A stretch of DNA of 64,000 bases from Polytrichum commune (taxonomy: Eukaryota; Streptophyta; Polytrichopsida; Polytrichales; Polytrichaceae): NCBI GenBank assembly GCA_950295325.1, contig OX485806.1, positions 23,870,001 to 23,934,000 of the forward strand, in the 5' to 3' direction. How positions within the stretch are numbered: position 1 is the stretch's first letter; each line of letters opens with the position of its first letter. The notes under the pieces are model-generated. The model made no database searches and was not told the DNA's origin. It saw only the letters and a list, made by a program, of their open reading frames with translations. The position numbers and the translations under genes are program-made. Below are positions 38,293 through 50,615 of this stretch, piece after piece.

Positions 38293-41200
38293 ATGGTGGC
38301 CACCGTGGAAGATGCAGCAACTCGATGTGTGACGTTGCCACCGTCGCCGGTGCTGAAGGCCTCCCTTAAGAGGTCCCTGCCGTCTCTAACGTCTCTTCCT
38401 GGCGCTGCCTGTCTTCCAGAGGACATCCCTCTAGACTCCCTCAAGAAAGTAGTCCCTCCGCTCGAAAATGAGCTGCAGACCACCACTGCTGCAAAGAGTA
38501 CTCGTGGTAAGGACACCAAGAAATTTCATCTCGGAAGAAACTTGCACGCTAGCTGCTTGGAAATCACGGAGCCGGACATGGACGATGAAATCACTGGCGA
38601 GAAAGATGCGTACATGGCCAGTGTTCTTGCCCGCTATCGCAAAACTTTGACTGAGAAGACGAAGTATCATCTAGGTGCGTATCCAATTTGTAACTTCGTG
38701 CCCCTACTTAACAAGTTTGTCATCAATCGCTATCCTGCTTTACGAGCTCCCCTACGAAAGTGTGAGTGCTCGGTAAAGATGGAGTTAAAAGATCGAGACG
38801 TTATTCAAAATTGAAGTATACTTTGAAAGACACGCCTTGGTCTGATCCGGTCTTCACTTTTCTGCAATCAGTCAACAAAGACGTTTTGCCTATTGGTAAC
38901 TGGTCAGAGCAGGAACACGCTGCAGGTCTCATTAGTTAGTGCAGCTTAGGACCTACCGACTTGACAAAATCCTGGACGGTCGTCTTGATGAATTTCTTTC
39001 AGTTGTCACTCTCCAAGGCATTTCTTCTTCCCACCACAGTTTCTTTCCATCCATGCGGCTGTTCATCTTACTGTGCATAGGGATCCAATATTCTTTCCTA
39101 GTTGCTGTCGTTGTGGATGAGCCGTGGGTTATATCCCGAACTTGTCCAACTGGTCATAGTCGTCGAGTTGTGGTTAGTCCACTTGGTTAGTCGCTGTGTA
39201 TCAGGAGACGAATGTATCCTCGCCAATGTTGAGAATACGTCAGTCGATTGTTGTCTCGGTCAATTCCAGCTGATTTTCAGGTGTAGGTTCTTCGAGCTTC
39301 TGAATTTAGACCATGGTAATACCTGTTGCATCTTCAAGAGCAAGCCTCATCGTGGCTTGACTGCTCGCTATCTTCATGCTTTTGTTTGCATTTTTGTGTG
39401 GTTGTCGAGTCTACTACCGCCTGAATGTGCTCCAAATGGCTGCAGGATATCCTTACAACCTGGACTTCGATTACGGAGCTCTGTCACAGCTGCAGCACTT
39501 TTCCATCAACAACTTAGGGGATCCGTTCATCGAAAGCAACTACGGCGTCCATTCCAGGCAATTTGAGGTAGGTGTGTTGGATTGGTTTGCAAGGTTGTGG
39601 GAGCTGGAGAAAGATGAATACTGGGGTTACATCACCAATTGCGGCACGGAAGGCAACCTTCATGGTATCCTCCTCGGGTAAGCGTTGATGTTCTCCACAG
39701 TAGATGTTTTCTGACACCAGTCGTTTTTGCATTCCTGGACCTGTAGTTTTCTGAATGTTATTACTGGAGAAATTGTCAATATATAGTTAGCCTTGGTTTG
39801 GAAACAAATTTCTCTGTGCGAATACTACATCTCCCAGAGGACACGTTAGGATAGTTGGGTCGTCCAACTTTGCATTCAACTCCTTACAAATATGGCTGTT
39901 TTCCTAGTTCTTCTTGATTCTAAGTAGAGCATGGTCAATCATTCCAGGAGGGAAGTTCTTCCAGATGGCATCCTCTACGCATCCAGGGATTCGCATTACT
40001 CCGTGTTCAAAGCTGCCCGCATGTATCGCATGGAGGCTGTGAAAGTGGACACTCTTTTGTCGGGGGAGATAGATTGTGCCGATTTTGAGCGCAAGCTGAC
40101 CGAGAGAAAGGACAAGCCTGCTATCTTGAACGTGAACATTGGTAACTAGCTAATCCCAAACTCTTTGAAGTGATTTTGTCTTTGTGGAATCAGGTTCGAT
40201 CGTGTGGAGTACGTTGCATATAGGATGTTGATCTGCCATTTACTGAACAGGGGTATTGGAGTAATCTTTCGTCGATTGCTGGTTTGTGTAGGCACAACAG
40301 TTAAGGGTGCCGTGGACGATTTGGACTCGATTATTAGAATTCTGGGAAAAGTGGGTTACACAGAAGACCGTTTCTACATTCACGTGGATGGTGCACTCTT
40401 CGGGCTGATGATGCCTTTCGTCAAAAAAGTAAGTTTCAATTGTCCTAATGAACAATTCTTGAGTTGTTGTTTAAGTAGTCATTTTTATAGAACATAGTCG
40501 AATTTTGAGATTTTATTCTGGAATGTCGAACACGTCGGATATGCTTTAGTAAGATGGTTTGAAATGAGATTGGTATCAGACATGTGCAGTGTAAGCTAGA
40601 TTGCCTGCTGAAGATGATTCGGTTGTGCAGAGGACCACACTCCTTCATCTTTTGATCGATATGTTTGTCCTAGAAAAGTCTGTTCGGGTGCGCAATGCCG
40701 ATCTCAAAATGTGGTGCTGCTACGTGCCATGAGGTAAACAGTTTGCGTATGGTGCATGAGACACAACTTCCATGTGGCGAAAGTAGAGAAGCACGGTGTT
40801 TACATTTCTGGTAGGTACAAGCTAGAAAGAGAACATCGTGGGACTTCTACTCGTGACTTGACAGATATCCAACCGCTGACGCCAGTTGTGCACCGGAGTA
40901 GCTGGCGATTCAAATATCTTACCAAAATCAGATGTAGAGATTTAGTCTTAGGATCCTCTCTTACATGTTCTAACCCATTATTACTACGCATTCTATCTTA
41001 TTAAAGGGTACTTGGGATCTGCGGTACATTCGAAAGAAGTCATTATCCGGAGAAGTTCACGAGGTAAGTGATCTAACACAGTTAAGGAGAGCGTCCATTC
41101 ACGTACGTCCCACAATGAAACATCCTTTTGATCTACCTCTCGTATTTTTTTATCTAATTTTCTTGTGCTTTCCATTTGTAAATACAGTCTAACTCAAGTT

Positions 41201-42301
41201 CTTCAACGTTTTGTTTCTAGCCGTTCGCTGTGTCTGGTTTTGTTGGAGGACTATGAGCAATTCTCACTAATGCTGGATTTGCCTGAACTTCTGCAGGCTC
41301 CCAAGGTGTCATTCAAAAAACCCATTGGTAGTGTAAGTGTGTCGGGTCACAAATTCGTTGGCTGCCCGGTGCCGTGTGGGGTTCAAATCACTAGAATGAA
41401 GCATATTAATGCACTCTCCCGTAATGTTGAGTACTTGGCTTCTCGTGATGCAACCATCATGGGAAGTCGCAACGGCCATGCGCCAATTTTCCTGTGGTAC
41501 ACTCTGAACCGGAAAGGGTATCATGGTTTCCAGAAAGAGGTCCAGCGGTGCCTTCGTAACGCACACTATTTAAAAGAGAAATTGCGGGAAGCCAAATTTG
41601 GTGTCCTTCTTAATGAGCTCAGCAGCACAGTGGTGTTTGAGAGGCCGAATAATGAAGAATTCATTCTCAAATGGCAGCTGGCATGTCAGGTTGGTGACTA
41701 TTTTCTTTGATGCCGAGTTGTTTTTTTTTTTGCGAATAATCTAATCTATTTTTAATACAATCACTCCAAGAAACCTCGGGGTGGTACTTCCATTTGCTTT
41801 TGTAAAGCTATATTGTAACTGCATTCAGGGTGCCGTGTATTATATTTACAGGTTTGATATTCTAGCTTGTGCTTGTTTACAAAATCTACTGTTCTACAGC
41901 CTTCATACGTACACGGAACACAACTGTGGTGACTATTTAGTGAAAATGTTACTAATTCAACTAGACAATTGTTGTAAAGTTACACCCGGTGCCTTGCGAA
42001 AATAGTGTTTCTAAATTCTTATGTTTGACCTCCTTGTTGACAGGGTAAAATTGCCCATGCGGTGGTCATGCCAAGTGTGACTGTGGGGAAACTGGACGAT
42101 TTTGTGGAGGAGCTTGTTGAGGCTCGTAAGCTCAATTTCCCAGATGGAAACGTGATTGTCCCCTGTATTGTGGAGGAGGTCGGTCCTCAGAATTGCGCCT
42201 GCTCTCTCCACCGTGGTGCAATAACTACTCCTCCCAAGGCAGAAAAACCTGTGACTGCGCCGCATCAAAATGGAAAACAGGTTATGGGACCTTTGCACTG
42301 A
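38293..42301 (+). CDS. SDC: Serine decarboxylase (group II PLP decarboxylase), 6 exons, 531 aa
   Basis: Complete plant serine decarboxylase: L-serine to ethanolamine plus CO2, feeding choline and phosphatidylethanolamine/choline synthesis. Exons: 38293-38674, 39446-39677, 39948-40141, 40292-40428, 41297-41689, 42044-42301. All GT-AG, phases agree, TGA at 42299-42301. Seen: N-terminal extension without clear motif (1-127); the conserved core starts at [46 protein letters not shown] with His221, expected to stack on [11 protein letters not shown] with Asp302, expected to hold the pyridine nitrogen; [15 protein letters not shown] with Lys334, the expected Schiff-base lysine; [11 protein letters not shown]. 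Family members as I recall are about 480 aa, so the extra length is mostly N-terminal and probably lineage-specific. The start is the first ATG after an in-frame stop at 38272. No transit peptide is obvious; cytosolic action is inferred. A broken duplicate lies 6 kb downstream. Confidence 0.92.
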
Positions 42302-45300
42302 ATCCTTCTGGATGCCAACAGCTCACGCTGCTACTGACAATTGACAAGCAAGCATTCCAATACAATCAGTTTGCTGTAATTGTCAGGGCAGATGAGGCAC
42401 TGAACGCTTCGCGGCAAGAGTGTAATTATCATCAGCCGCCTGTAGCCCCACAAGTCATAAACATGACAAAGGGTAAAAGATGATTGACGACTGCTCAGAT
42501 TCACGATTCAAGTGCTGAGCACAACCCTTACTACAACAACAACAAGATCATGATGATGAAAAGACTTGGAGTTGGTGGTCTTGAGTTCCTTCCGTAGTTT
42601 TACGATGGGTTTTATATACAGCCTCCTGGGCTCTACTGCGGAAAGATGTTTCTGGCCTATCTGTTCCGGTGTTTTGCGGGGTTCGAAAACGATATAGCTC
42701 CCAAGTTGGAGGAGCTCTCTGGAAATGGTTCCATAGTGTTGCAAAAGGTAATTCAAATTGCATACTCCGGTATAATGTTGGGTATTGGTATTGCAGGTTA
42801 TGATAGGTCTCGGGTATATCAGGTATTGATTACAGGTCTAAGATATGATAAACTGACTCTCGCTGGACTTCGATTATCCAAGTCCAGCTTACATAGAAGA
42901 ATATATTCATAAGCGTGAAGGGTTACATCTGGTATGATTGGTTTGTGACATAACTTAAAACACTTCCTGTAAAGATGAAGCTAGCTCGCTTCATTTCTTA
43001 AAAGTTAAAAGAAGGCAGCTGTCGCCATTTGCCATTGCGGACTCTCTAGTTTGATCTCGTCTGGTTTATTGAGTAAGACTCTCAAGTGCAAGTTTGGTTT
43101 GCGACTTGTGTATTCAATGTGACAGCTTGCACTCCATTCTTTCAACCTCATAACATTCTCCACGGTAGTACAAACTGGCTTGATCTGCTACATCATATAT
43201 TTCAAAAATTGCGGATTACCATGTGAGTGGGGTCCAAAGACTTTTTGTTTTCTTGTTTGTAAGGATGCAATCTTTTAGCACAAGCATAACACACAATAGA
43301 TGTTCACATTCTTGTAGAATATAACGACTGTTGGTGGTATGATGTAGATATTCTTTAAACAGACTATTGGTTTCAAAGAACTTACCCATGCATATTGAAA
43401 ATGTAAAACCGGTGATCTCTATGAAAGTGTGAGAATCTTTATGTACCCAAGCTCCTATCTAGATCAATACCACTCTAAACTATATTGATATTGTAAAGGT
43501 TCTTACATAGTATGTAGATGAAATGGTATAAAAATTAAAATACATATTGTCAACTACGCATGCCCTATTGGTATCATGAAATGTGAAAAGCGAATTGGTA
43601 TTAAAAAAGATGATCCTTTACCAACATACATTGTCAGTCAAATCATATGGGAGCCTTGTTTCATTTCGGGCCATCACCTAGGGTGTGGGGGGCCCATAGA
43701 TATGTGGCATCTAAGTAGCATCAACGAAAGAGAGCGAGGGATGATGAATAGTATGGAAGCAGGGAATAAGGCTATGAAAATCACGGAAGGACCTATGTGA
43801 TCATTTGCATGTCTTCTTGGACAATCATAAACGTGGAAACTAAATTGAAGGATGTAGCGGACAATTGAGGTTGTCGATGTAACATATTTCTTGTGTTAAC
43901 TACACTGAATATTGTATTTAGTGTTACCAAGGGGTCATCAATTCTTTTCGTCATGCTCGATACTAATTGTAAGCCACTGTGGAGTGTCACCAACACTAAA
44001 ATGTAAACCTAATATATATTGTCATTCCTTTACAATGTTGCAGTCACTGACACTTACGAAGTGATTTTTCACTTAAATGCTAAACATCCATGACAATATT
44101 TCGTTGCATAAATGTTAGGATGCATAATATACCAAATTTTGCTTCAATAATTGGCATGAGTTTCATCAAAAAATTCAATCATCCATGACAATACTTGTAA
44201 ACTTGTTCATAAGAAGTGTCATCAGAATTGTTACCACGATGTCGTAAAATACCATATGACATTAATATGTACAATATCTAGTGTAAGAGTTGCGCGTCTT
44301 CAATTTCTTTGGTTATTTTATTGCTTCTTGCAAGCCCTTTGCAAGATCTTTGGCTTTCCCTTGAAACATGTAATAGTTGCTTGGGGAAAGCGTACGACGG
44401 ACGCTCTTGTCAAGGATTTTTCAAATCTTAGAATTGTAGAGGAGTTTGCACAATGTCGTGCACTACTTTCACCACCAACTTTGTACCCTTGCCATACATC
44501 GGGCATGGATTAATCATCACATGTAACTTGTGTGGCCCTATTGATTGTGGTCATTACCAACTCCACATGCATCTTTTGTTGTTGGGATCGTTTTGGGAAT
44601 TATTTCATCGGTTACTTGTTGCAAATTTAAAAGATTGTCTTTTCAAATTTCATGAGCAAAGACATAAAATTTTGAAGTAGTTAAAGTGAAGATTCTCTTT
44701 CTCCGTTAAATGTCACATAGGCCATCTCAATTGTGTTACTTATTGAACCCATGAAGGTGTCTATTTTCTGAGCATACATACCAATCTCAACATTTTTTTG
44801 AATTAGTGTCCATTCCTAGTGTATATCTTGTCATATACTACTCAAGACATGTGTGCAATCAAGAACAATTGCTACATAAGGCCCACATACCTTAGATGAA
44901 GCTTCAAAATATGAGGCTTTGCACTCAAGTATGCAACTCCTATGTTATTGACAGGGGCAAGGGCATTAATTTTTGAATTGTAGTCCATTTGTTTGTAAAT
45001 AAAAAAATGTTTTGGTGTTTTGGTTACTCGTTGGAGTAAATGGACGACTAGTTTGAATGGTGTGTGAGTAGGTGTGGATACTTTAATTTTCACTAAAGAT
45101 AATGATAGCCTAGCCCCTCACCCCCCCCCCCCGGGTCTTGAATGAAACCACTTGCTTAGTACCACAACTTTAAAAAAATCATATCTTTAATACAAAAAAT
45201 ATAGAATTTAGTTATAGACCTCCAGAATCTGGGTGGCTTGACTCACCAACCTATATCAAAATAATATAATTTAGATCAATGTATATTATTTTCTCACTAT

Positions 45301-45985
45301 ATATGCTCGAATGTTTTAAAAAGTTACATTCTTGAATTCCTCTATAATATGACCTTGTTTCATAATGTGCCCCCTATATTTTAATATGAAAATTTCCTAG
45401 AACTCATATATCGATTACAAAAGTGCACATGATTACAACACGTAAAAAAAATGTTTTATTTTATTAATAGTGCCGATTGTGGATTACACCGATACCTAGA
45501 CAACACTTTAAAAACTTGTATAACATTCCTATATACTTCCAATAACACATGTTAATATGCATTAAAACCCTTTTTCAATAGCAAATAAGGCTTATATGAA
45601 GCAAGTCCGTTTAAATGAAACCACATGTTCATACTTAAGAATACAATTATGGGTGTTTGTACCATAGTCCAAAATGAATTGGAGAGCATTTGGCCACGAT
45701 TGAAATGTCCAAAGTCTCTAGATCGGCCAACTTGCCCTTTGGTAAATAACTTACTCCACGGATTATCCCACTCAATGCTCGTGACTATTTGGAGTCGTGG
45801 GATGCAATAACGTCTTCCTCCTCGGGAGTACTAACTTATTTTGTCGCTTTATTATCCTCACACCTCATAATTTTATTCAGTTGGCCTGAGAGGTTGGGTG
45901 GGTCCAGAATTTGTCAGAAATATTGTTTTCGAACTACACTACACTACGTGCTACACCAAAGAGATGCCCTTCGCCAGGAGATTTC
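42302..45985. other. Intergenic downstream of SDC
   Basis: The SDC 3' UTR presumably starts here, but no clear poly(A) signal was identified. The rest is AT-rich with a C run near 45121-45132. Around 43895-43995 there are CACTGAATATTGTATTTAGTG-like words resembling the MITE ends elsewhere, too degraded to delimit. Confidence 0.4.
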
Positions 45986-46036
45986 AGGCCACTTCACACA
46001 CGAGCCAAGAGCTGTGACCATGAAATTCTGAGAGCC
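45986..46036. repeat. Solo end of the GGGYCRCTTCACAC-family MITE
   Basis: AGGCCACTTCACACACGAGC followed by CAAGAGCTGTGACCATGA matches the terminal repeat of the elements at 31476-31979 and 62288-62768. No partner end was found nearby. Confidence 0.6.
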
Positions 46037-46167
46037 CAAGTCTTCATTTATTGGTATTATTATTTTTTTCTTCTCTTCTTTTGTGTTCTTCACTTTAGTC
46101 CTACTGTGTTACTGGCTCCATTGCCAGTTTAAAAGAGCTATTGCTTTTAAGGGTTTAGTGAGGTACA

Positions 46168-46279
46168 TAGTATACATAAGATTTGGGCGAACCAACCCAT
46201 ACACTCGTTCTTTGTTGGATGTTTAAACCCTTGTCTCCAAGGAACCAGTGTACGGGTTGCTTCGCCCCAACCGTATACA
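46168..46279. repeat. Small foldback, about 110 bp
   Basis: GTATACATAAGATTTGGGCG then AACCAACCC at the left pairs imperfectly with GGGTTGCTTCGCCCCAACCG then TATAC at the right. GGGTTGGTTCGCCCAAATC recurs near 61992-62010, so the end is dispersed. Confidence 0.5.
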
Positions 46280-46825
46280 TGATGGATAGTTGTTTTTTTT
46301 TTTCTCCTGTTATGTGTATATTTTGGAAGTCCATTGCACATCAAGTGTGCATTCCTTGGCAAATGCATGATGGTGGTCCTCAATTACCACCCCGTCCAAC
46401 CCCGATGTATACACATGTGGGTCCTTTGTTAATACAATTTTGAAGGCTACTGCACCCATCATGCGTTCCATTCAATTCTCATGTAACAAACTTCTCATAG
46501 GTTTATCACCAACTTTCACACTAACACTTATAAATCAAAACAATGAGTTGAAGAACTTGGTTTATTTTCTTTGTAATGTCAAATTACAAACATAGACCAA
46601 GTAGGTCTTGGTCTAAGCTCAACCACCCGACCATAGGAGAGAGACAAAAAGATCCTCTCTCCTCCCCCGAGCTTCCTCTTATGCCAAAGGCACTACTTTT
46701 ACAATCTACTTTTACATATAGTAAAAATATTCTATTCATAGCTTTATTTCTTAGTTCTACTATGAATCTTCTATCTTTGGTTCTTCTAGAACCTTCTTCC
46801 ATCTTTTATCTCAATCTCATTCTTC

Positions 46826-47185
46826 CAATTGGTACTGTCTAATTCCAATTGGATTCATCCATCCTTCCTTCTAGTTGGAATTGTCTAATTCCAACTAACT
46901 TCATCCAACCATTCTTCTAGTTGGAATTGTCTAATTCCAACTAGATCTATCTATTCATTGAGAGTTGTCTAACTCCAATGAATAGCATTTATCTTTCCAA
47001 TTTTGGAGTGGTCTAACTCCAGTGCACCTCATCGAGAGTTGTCCAACTCATGTGCGCATGTTCTCAATATGGAATGGTCTAATTCCAATGCACTAAATGC
47101 GGAGCTGTCTAACCTGTTGTCAATCTGGAGTTGTCTAACTCCAATCGATCTATCTTCAACTAGAAGTTGTCTAGCTCCCATCATC
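46826..47185. repeat. Tandem array of about ten short palindromes with GTCTA centres
   Basis: Ten units, each with a central GTCTA (once GTCCA) at 46837, 46883, 46929, 46967, 47011, 47041, 47077, 47107, 47133 and 47169, spaced 26-46 bp. The centre is flanked by complementary arms that differ between units: GGAAT/ATTCC in units 2, 3 and 7, GGAGT/ACTCC in units 5 and 9, and an almost 14-bp arm CTATTCATTG...CAATGAATAG in unit 4. Units 8 and 10 are degraded. Open frames across it only reflect the repeat. Confidence 0.85.
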
Positions 47186-48219
47186 CTCTGCTTACACACT
47201 AGCACATGTGGTTAGAATTTTTCAATTATCCATCAATATTTGTAGTTACTTTACATCTGCTCTTCGGGTTGGGCTACTTTATTGTGCACTACAAGGTGTT
47301 TGTTTGATACAGTTTTTGAGTTCCATGTTCCATAGGACAAAACGTTTGATACCTATTTAGCTAGTAGTTCAAAGTGGATTTCTTTTGGATTAAAAGGCCT
47401 ATTTCACTCATGATTTACATTTTCTACATGTGATGGCTTTATTCACCACATTAGATTCAAAAGCTTGGTTTCAATAAATTATTCCATTATATAGCCTACC
47501 GTTTGCACATGTGTATTTGTGTTTCTACATGTACTTCTCATGTACGTGGGGAGTAATTTCATAATCACCTGCATCGCTTCTAGTTGTTTTGGATGCCACT
47601 ACGTGATCCACCAATTTCTTTTTATTTATCCTTGATCTTTATGTAATTGTGTTCTCTAGTTTGCCTCCGCATTTCTTGTTGTTCTGTATATATGCTCGCA
47701 TTTTATGGAATCATGGTCATCGTGTACATGTTCATTTGTGAGTAACCAAGAATTTCATTTTTCATTTCCTTTTGTTTTGTTGAATGTTTGAAGATCTTGG
47801 GCATTCATTCCCAACATATCTTGCATAACGTTGCATCGTTGCTCCTCTATGTGACAAGCACAGTTTGCAAGCCCCCTTGTGGAGTGACCACCATCACCCC
47901 CTCCCCCTCTAGATCAGGACCTTGACTTTCAACACACCTCCACGACCTAGGAAAACATGAGATATGTTGATGGTTGTGGCCCCACCCCAAGGTGGTCTTA
48001 TGTGTAAATTCCACTTCGCCCCCTTCCGTTGTTTTTCCTTCAACAGAGGCCTAGCATTCAACTCCCCGTACTTGTACCTAACTTTCCATCTTGTGTTTTT
48101 CCATATGTTGTTGATCTTGATCCCAAGCCTATTGGTCTGCATGATTGTGAACCTCATTTGGGCTTTGCATCGTTGCGGATCCAATTTCCAGTGTCCGATG
48201 ATTGGTGTTGACACAAGAT
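47186..48219. other. Intergenic, nothing recognised
   Basis: AT-rich DNA with short frames only, none recognisable. Confidence 0.4.
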
Positions 48220-48390
48220 ACAAGGGGGGTTTACAACATTCCCTTTTGGCATAATTCCCTCTTTTGTGTGGGAAAAACGTAAGAATTCCCTTCAAAAGGA
48301 GGGAATTATGTCAAAGTGGGAATGTTCATAGTGGGAAAACCATCCCCTTTCCCATGCGGGAATTTCCCAAACGCTCCATGTGAAGGAAGT
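48220..48390. repeat. Hairpin-containing direct repeat, left copy
   Basis: About 170 bp, repeated in the same orientation at 50445-50615. Inside, 48236-48261 and 48299-48325 form an inverted pair of about 26 bp (ACATTCCC...AATTCCCTC against GAGGGAATT...GGGAATGT). Looks like a MITE-type element. It ends where the decarboxylase pseudogene begins. Confidence 0.75.
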
Positions 48391-49950
48391 TCTCCAAGAT
48401 GGAATTTTGTATGTATCTAGAGATTCACATTACTCTGTTCAAATCTAGCCGTATGTATTGCATGGAGGCTGTGAATGTGGATACACTTCTGTCACGGGAA
48501 ATAGATTGTGTTGTGGGTGTCTCATTGGACTGCATCTTGTTGCAGACATGCATTTTAATTCATAATGAGGTTTGATGGAAACAACAAAGTGTTATGTATT
48601 TCAACCATTGTACGTAAGGCTCTTTGAGATTTGCAGGCACAATTGTGAAAGGTGTTGTGGACGATCTGGATCTGATTCTCCGCACATTGTAAAATGTTGG
48701 ATATACGGAGGATCGTTTTTACATTCATGCGGATGCTGCCCTCTTTGGATTGATATTGATGATATGCCCTTTGTTAAGAGAGTAAGTGTACTTCGGATGG
48801 ATTCATTTTTATCTAGTGAAGTGCGTAGTGTGATTGATACTACACCAGTTGAGCACAGTTAAATTTGTGTGCCTCCAAGAGACATCATGTGATCTACATT
48901 TCATGGCAGACTTGACAGTGCTTAGGTTTCTATCTGGTAGCTGCGCATCGGGTTCTAGGAGGTCTGATGATTTGCATATCCGTGAAATTTGACTGTCTTG
49001 CAGTATCTCATTGAGGGGACCTAGAGTGTAAACTCCTGACACAGGTTTCATCTGGATTTGTGCAGGCTCCGAAAGTAGCCTTCAAAAAACCAATTGGTAG
49101 ATTTAAGTGTGTCAAGCCACAAATTTGTGGGTTGCCCAATGCCTTGTGGTGTGCGAATTACTAGAGTGGATGGTATATATCAATGCACTCTCACGAAATG
49201 TTGAGCACCTGGCTTCTCGAGATGCCACAATCATGAGTAGTCGTAATGGCCATGCTCCGATTTTCTTGTGGTACACCCTCAATCGTAAGGGATACCGCGG
49301 GTTCTAAAAAGAGACCCAGCGATGTCTCCATGATGCTCATTCTTTGAAAGAACGATTGCGGGAAGCCAACTTTGGTGTCCTGCTAAGCGAGCTTAGCAGC
49401 ACGGTGGCATTTGAGAGGCCTCTGGATGAAACATTCATTCTCAAATGGCAGCTAACATGTCAGGTTAGAAATCCAGTCTTCCTGTCTCCTGCATTTATAA
49501 GTTGGTGAAAGTCGCAAATTAGCCTGCTGTCATACCGTCCATGAAATTGTTAGCTGGGGTTGGTAATCTGTTGTGTGTGTGTGTCAAAAACTGGATGTCA
49601 GTTGTGGGAAACGGAAGTCAGGTAATGAGTAGGAAACATGCATATTACAAATAGGAACCCCCTATGTATACAATTTTGTAGCTACATAATGTTGTGATCA
49701 CTTTCTTCTGGAACCTGGATGATTCTAGACACCATTTCTCTTTGTTTTCGAGGGAAAACTGCACATGCAGTGATCGTGCCAAGTGTAACTGTAGAGAAAC
49801 TGGATGATTTTTGTGAACGAACTTATTCAGGCCCGGAAGAATGCTTTCCCTGCTGGAAACGTGATTGTTCCTTGCATCATCGAGGAGATTGGTGCTGCGA
49901 AGTGTGCATGCTTGCACCATCAAGGTTCAGCTACTACAAAAACGAGTAAT
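48382..49950 (+). pseudogene. Broken partial duplicate of serine decarboxylase (exons 3-6)
   Basis: Colinear with SDC exons 3 (48382-48520), 4 (48637-48784), 5 (49064-49463) and 6 (about 49751-49950). Introns are kept, so it arose by DNA duplication, not from an mRNA. Exons 1-2 are absent. Damage: a 2-nt loss in exon 3 followed by a stop; a TAA within exon 4 after ILRTL, Gly-to-Ala and other changes around the PLP aspartate (HADAA), and an insertion near its end; an indel and a TAA after RGF in exon 5; a frameshift in exon 6. The PLP-lysine site still reads SSHKFVG. It cannot make an enzyme; a transcript is possible. Confidence 0.92.
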
Positions 49951-50444
49951 TAATTAAAGAGTGAGAATTAGTCGAGCAAATATACGCTCCATCTGCTCCA
50001 AATTGAATCAGTGGAAGCTTTTTAACTTGTTTGGTGGCCTCAGGTCTTACATATGCTGTGGACAGTTTCAAGCACCATAGCATCCCCTCCCATAAACATC
50101 TCATTATGGGGTGTGGTTCGCATCAATGCCAATTGCAAGGGACAATTTTTAGCTGCTACTTGCTGCCATAAGCCCCCAATTAATACAAGAGGGTATAGAT
50201 ATAGGTTGAATTAATGTGAACAACAGCTGTGCAGATATTCACAATGTTTAGTGAACGCTGCAATTGTCACAGCAAAACAACTGAGAATAAATAGTGTAAG
50301 TGTTTTGTACTTGCTCAAAAAAATTGTTTTTGGAGGATTGGGTAGAGGTGCATCCCTCGTGTAGTTAGAATACCCCTGGAAGTACGGGAGGCTCGATTTG
50401 TTGCAGTATGGACTTTGGAGACTGACTTTGATCCCAGGAGGCCC

Positions 50445-50615
50445 ACAAGGGGGATTTACAACATTCCCTTTTGGCACAATTCCCTTTTGTGTGTGGGAAA
50501 AACTTAAGAATTCCTTTCAAAACGAGGGAATTATGTCAAAGTGCGAATGTTCATAGTGGGAAATCCATCCCTTTCCCCATGCGGGAATTTTCCAAATGCT
50601 CCTTGTGAGGGAGTT
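50445..50615. repeat. Hairpin-containing direct repeat, right copy
   Basis: Same orientation and about the same length as 48220-48390, with a hairpin at 50461-50550 and shared CCCATGCGGGAATTT and GCTCC...GTGA near its end. Together the copies bracket the SDC pseudogene. Confidence 0.75.

Noticed and set aside
46826-47185. CRISPR-like array
   Set aside because: Repeats are degenerate palindromes with covarying arms and irregular spacing, and the DNA is plant nuclear; not CRISPR.
47003-47215. Repeat-encoded peptide with ELSNS-like motifs
   Set aside because: A direct by-product of the palindrome array rather than a selected protein.
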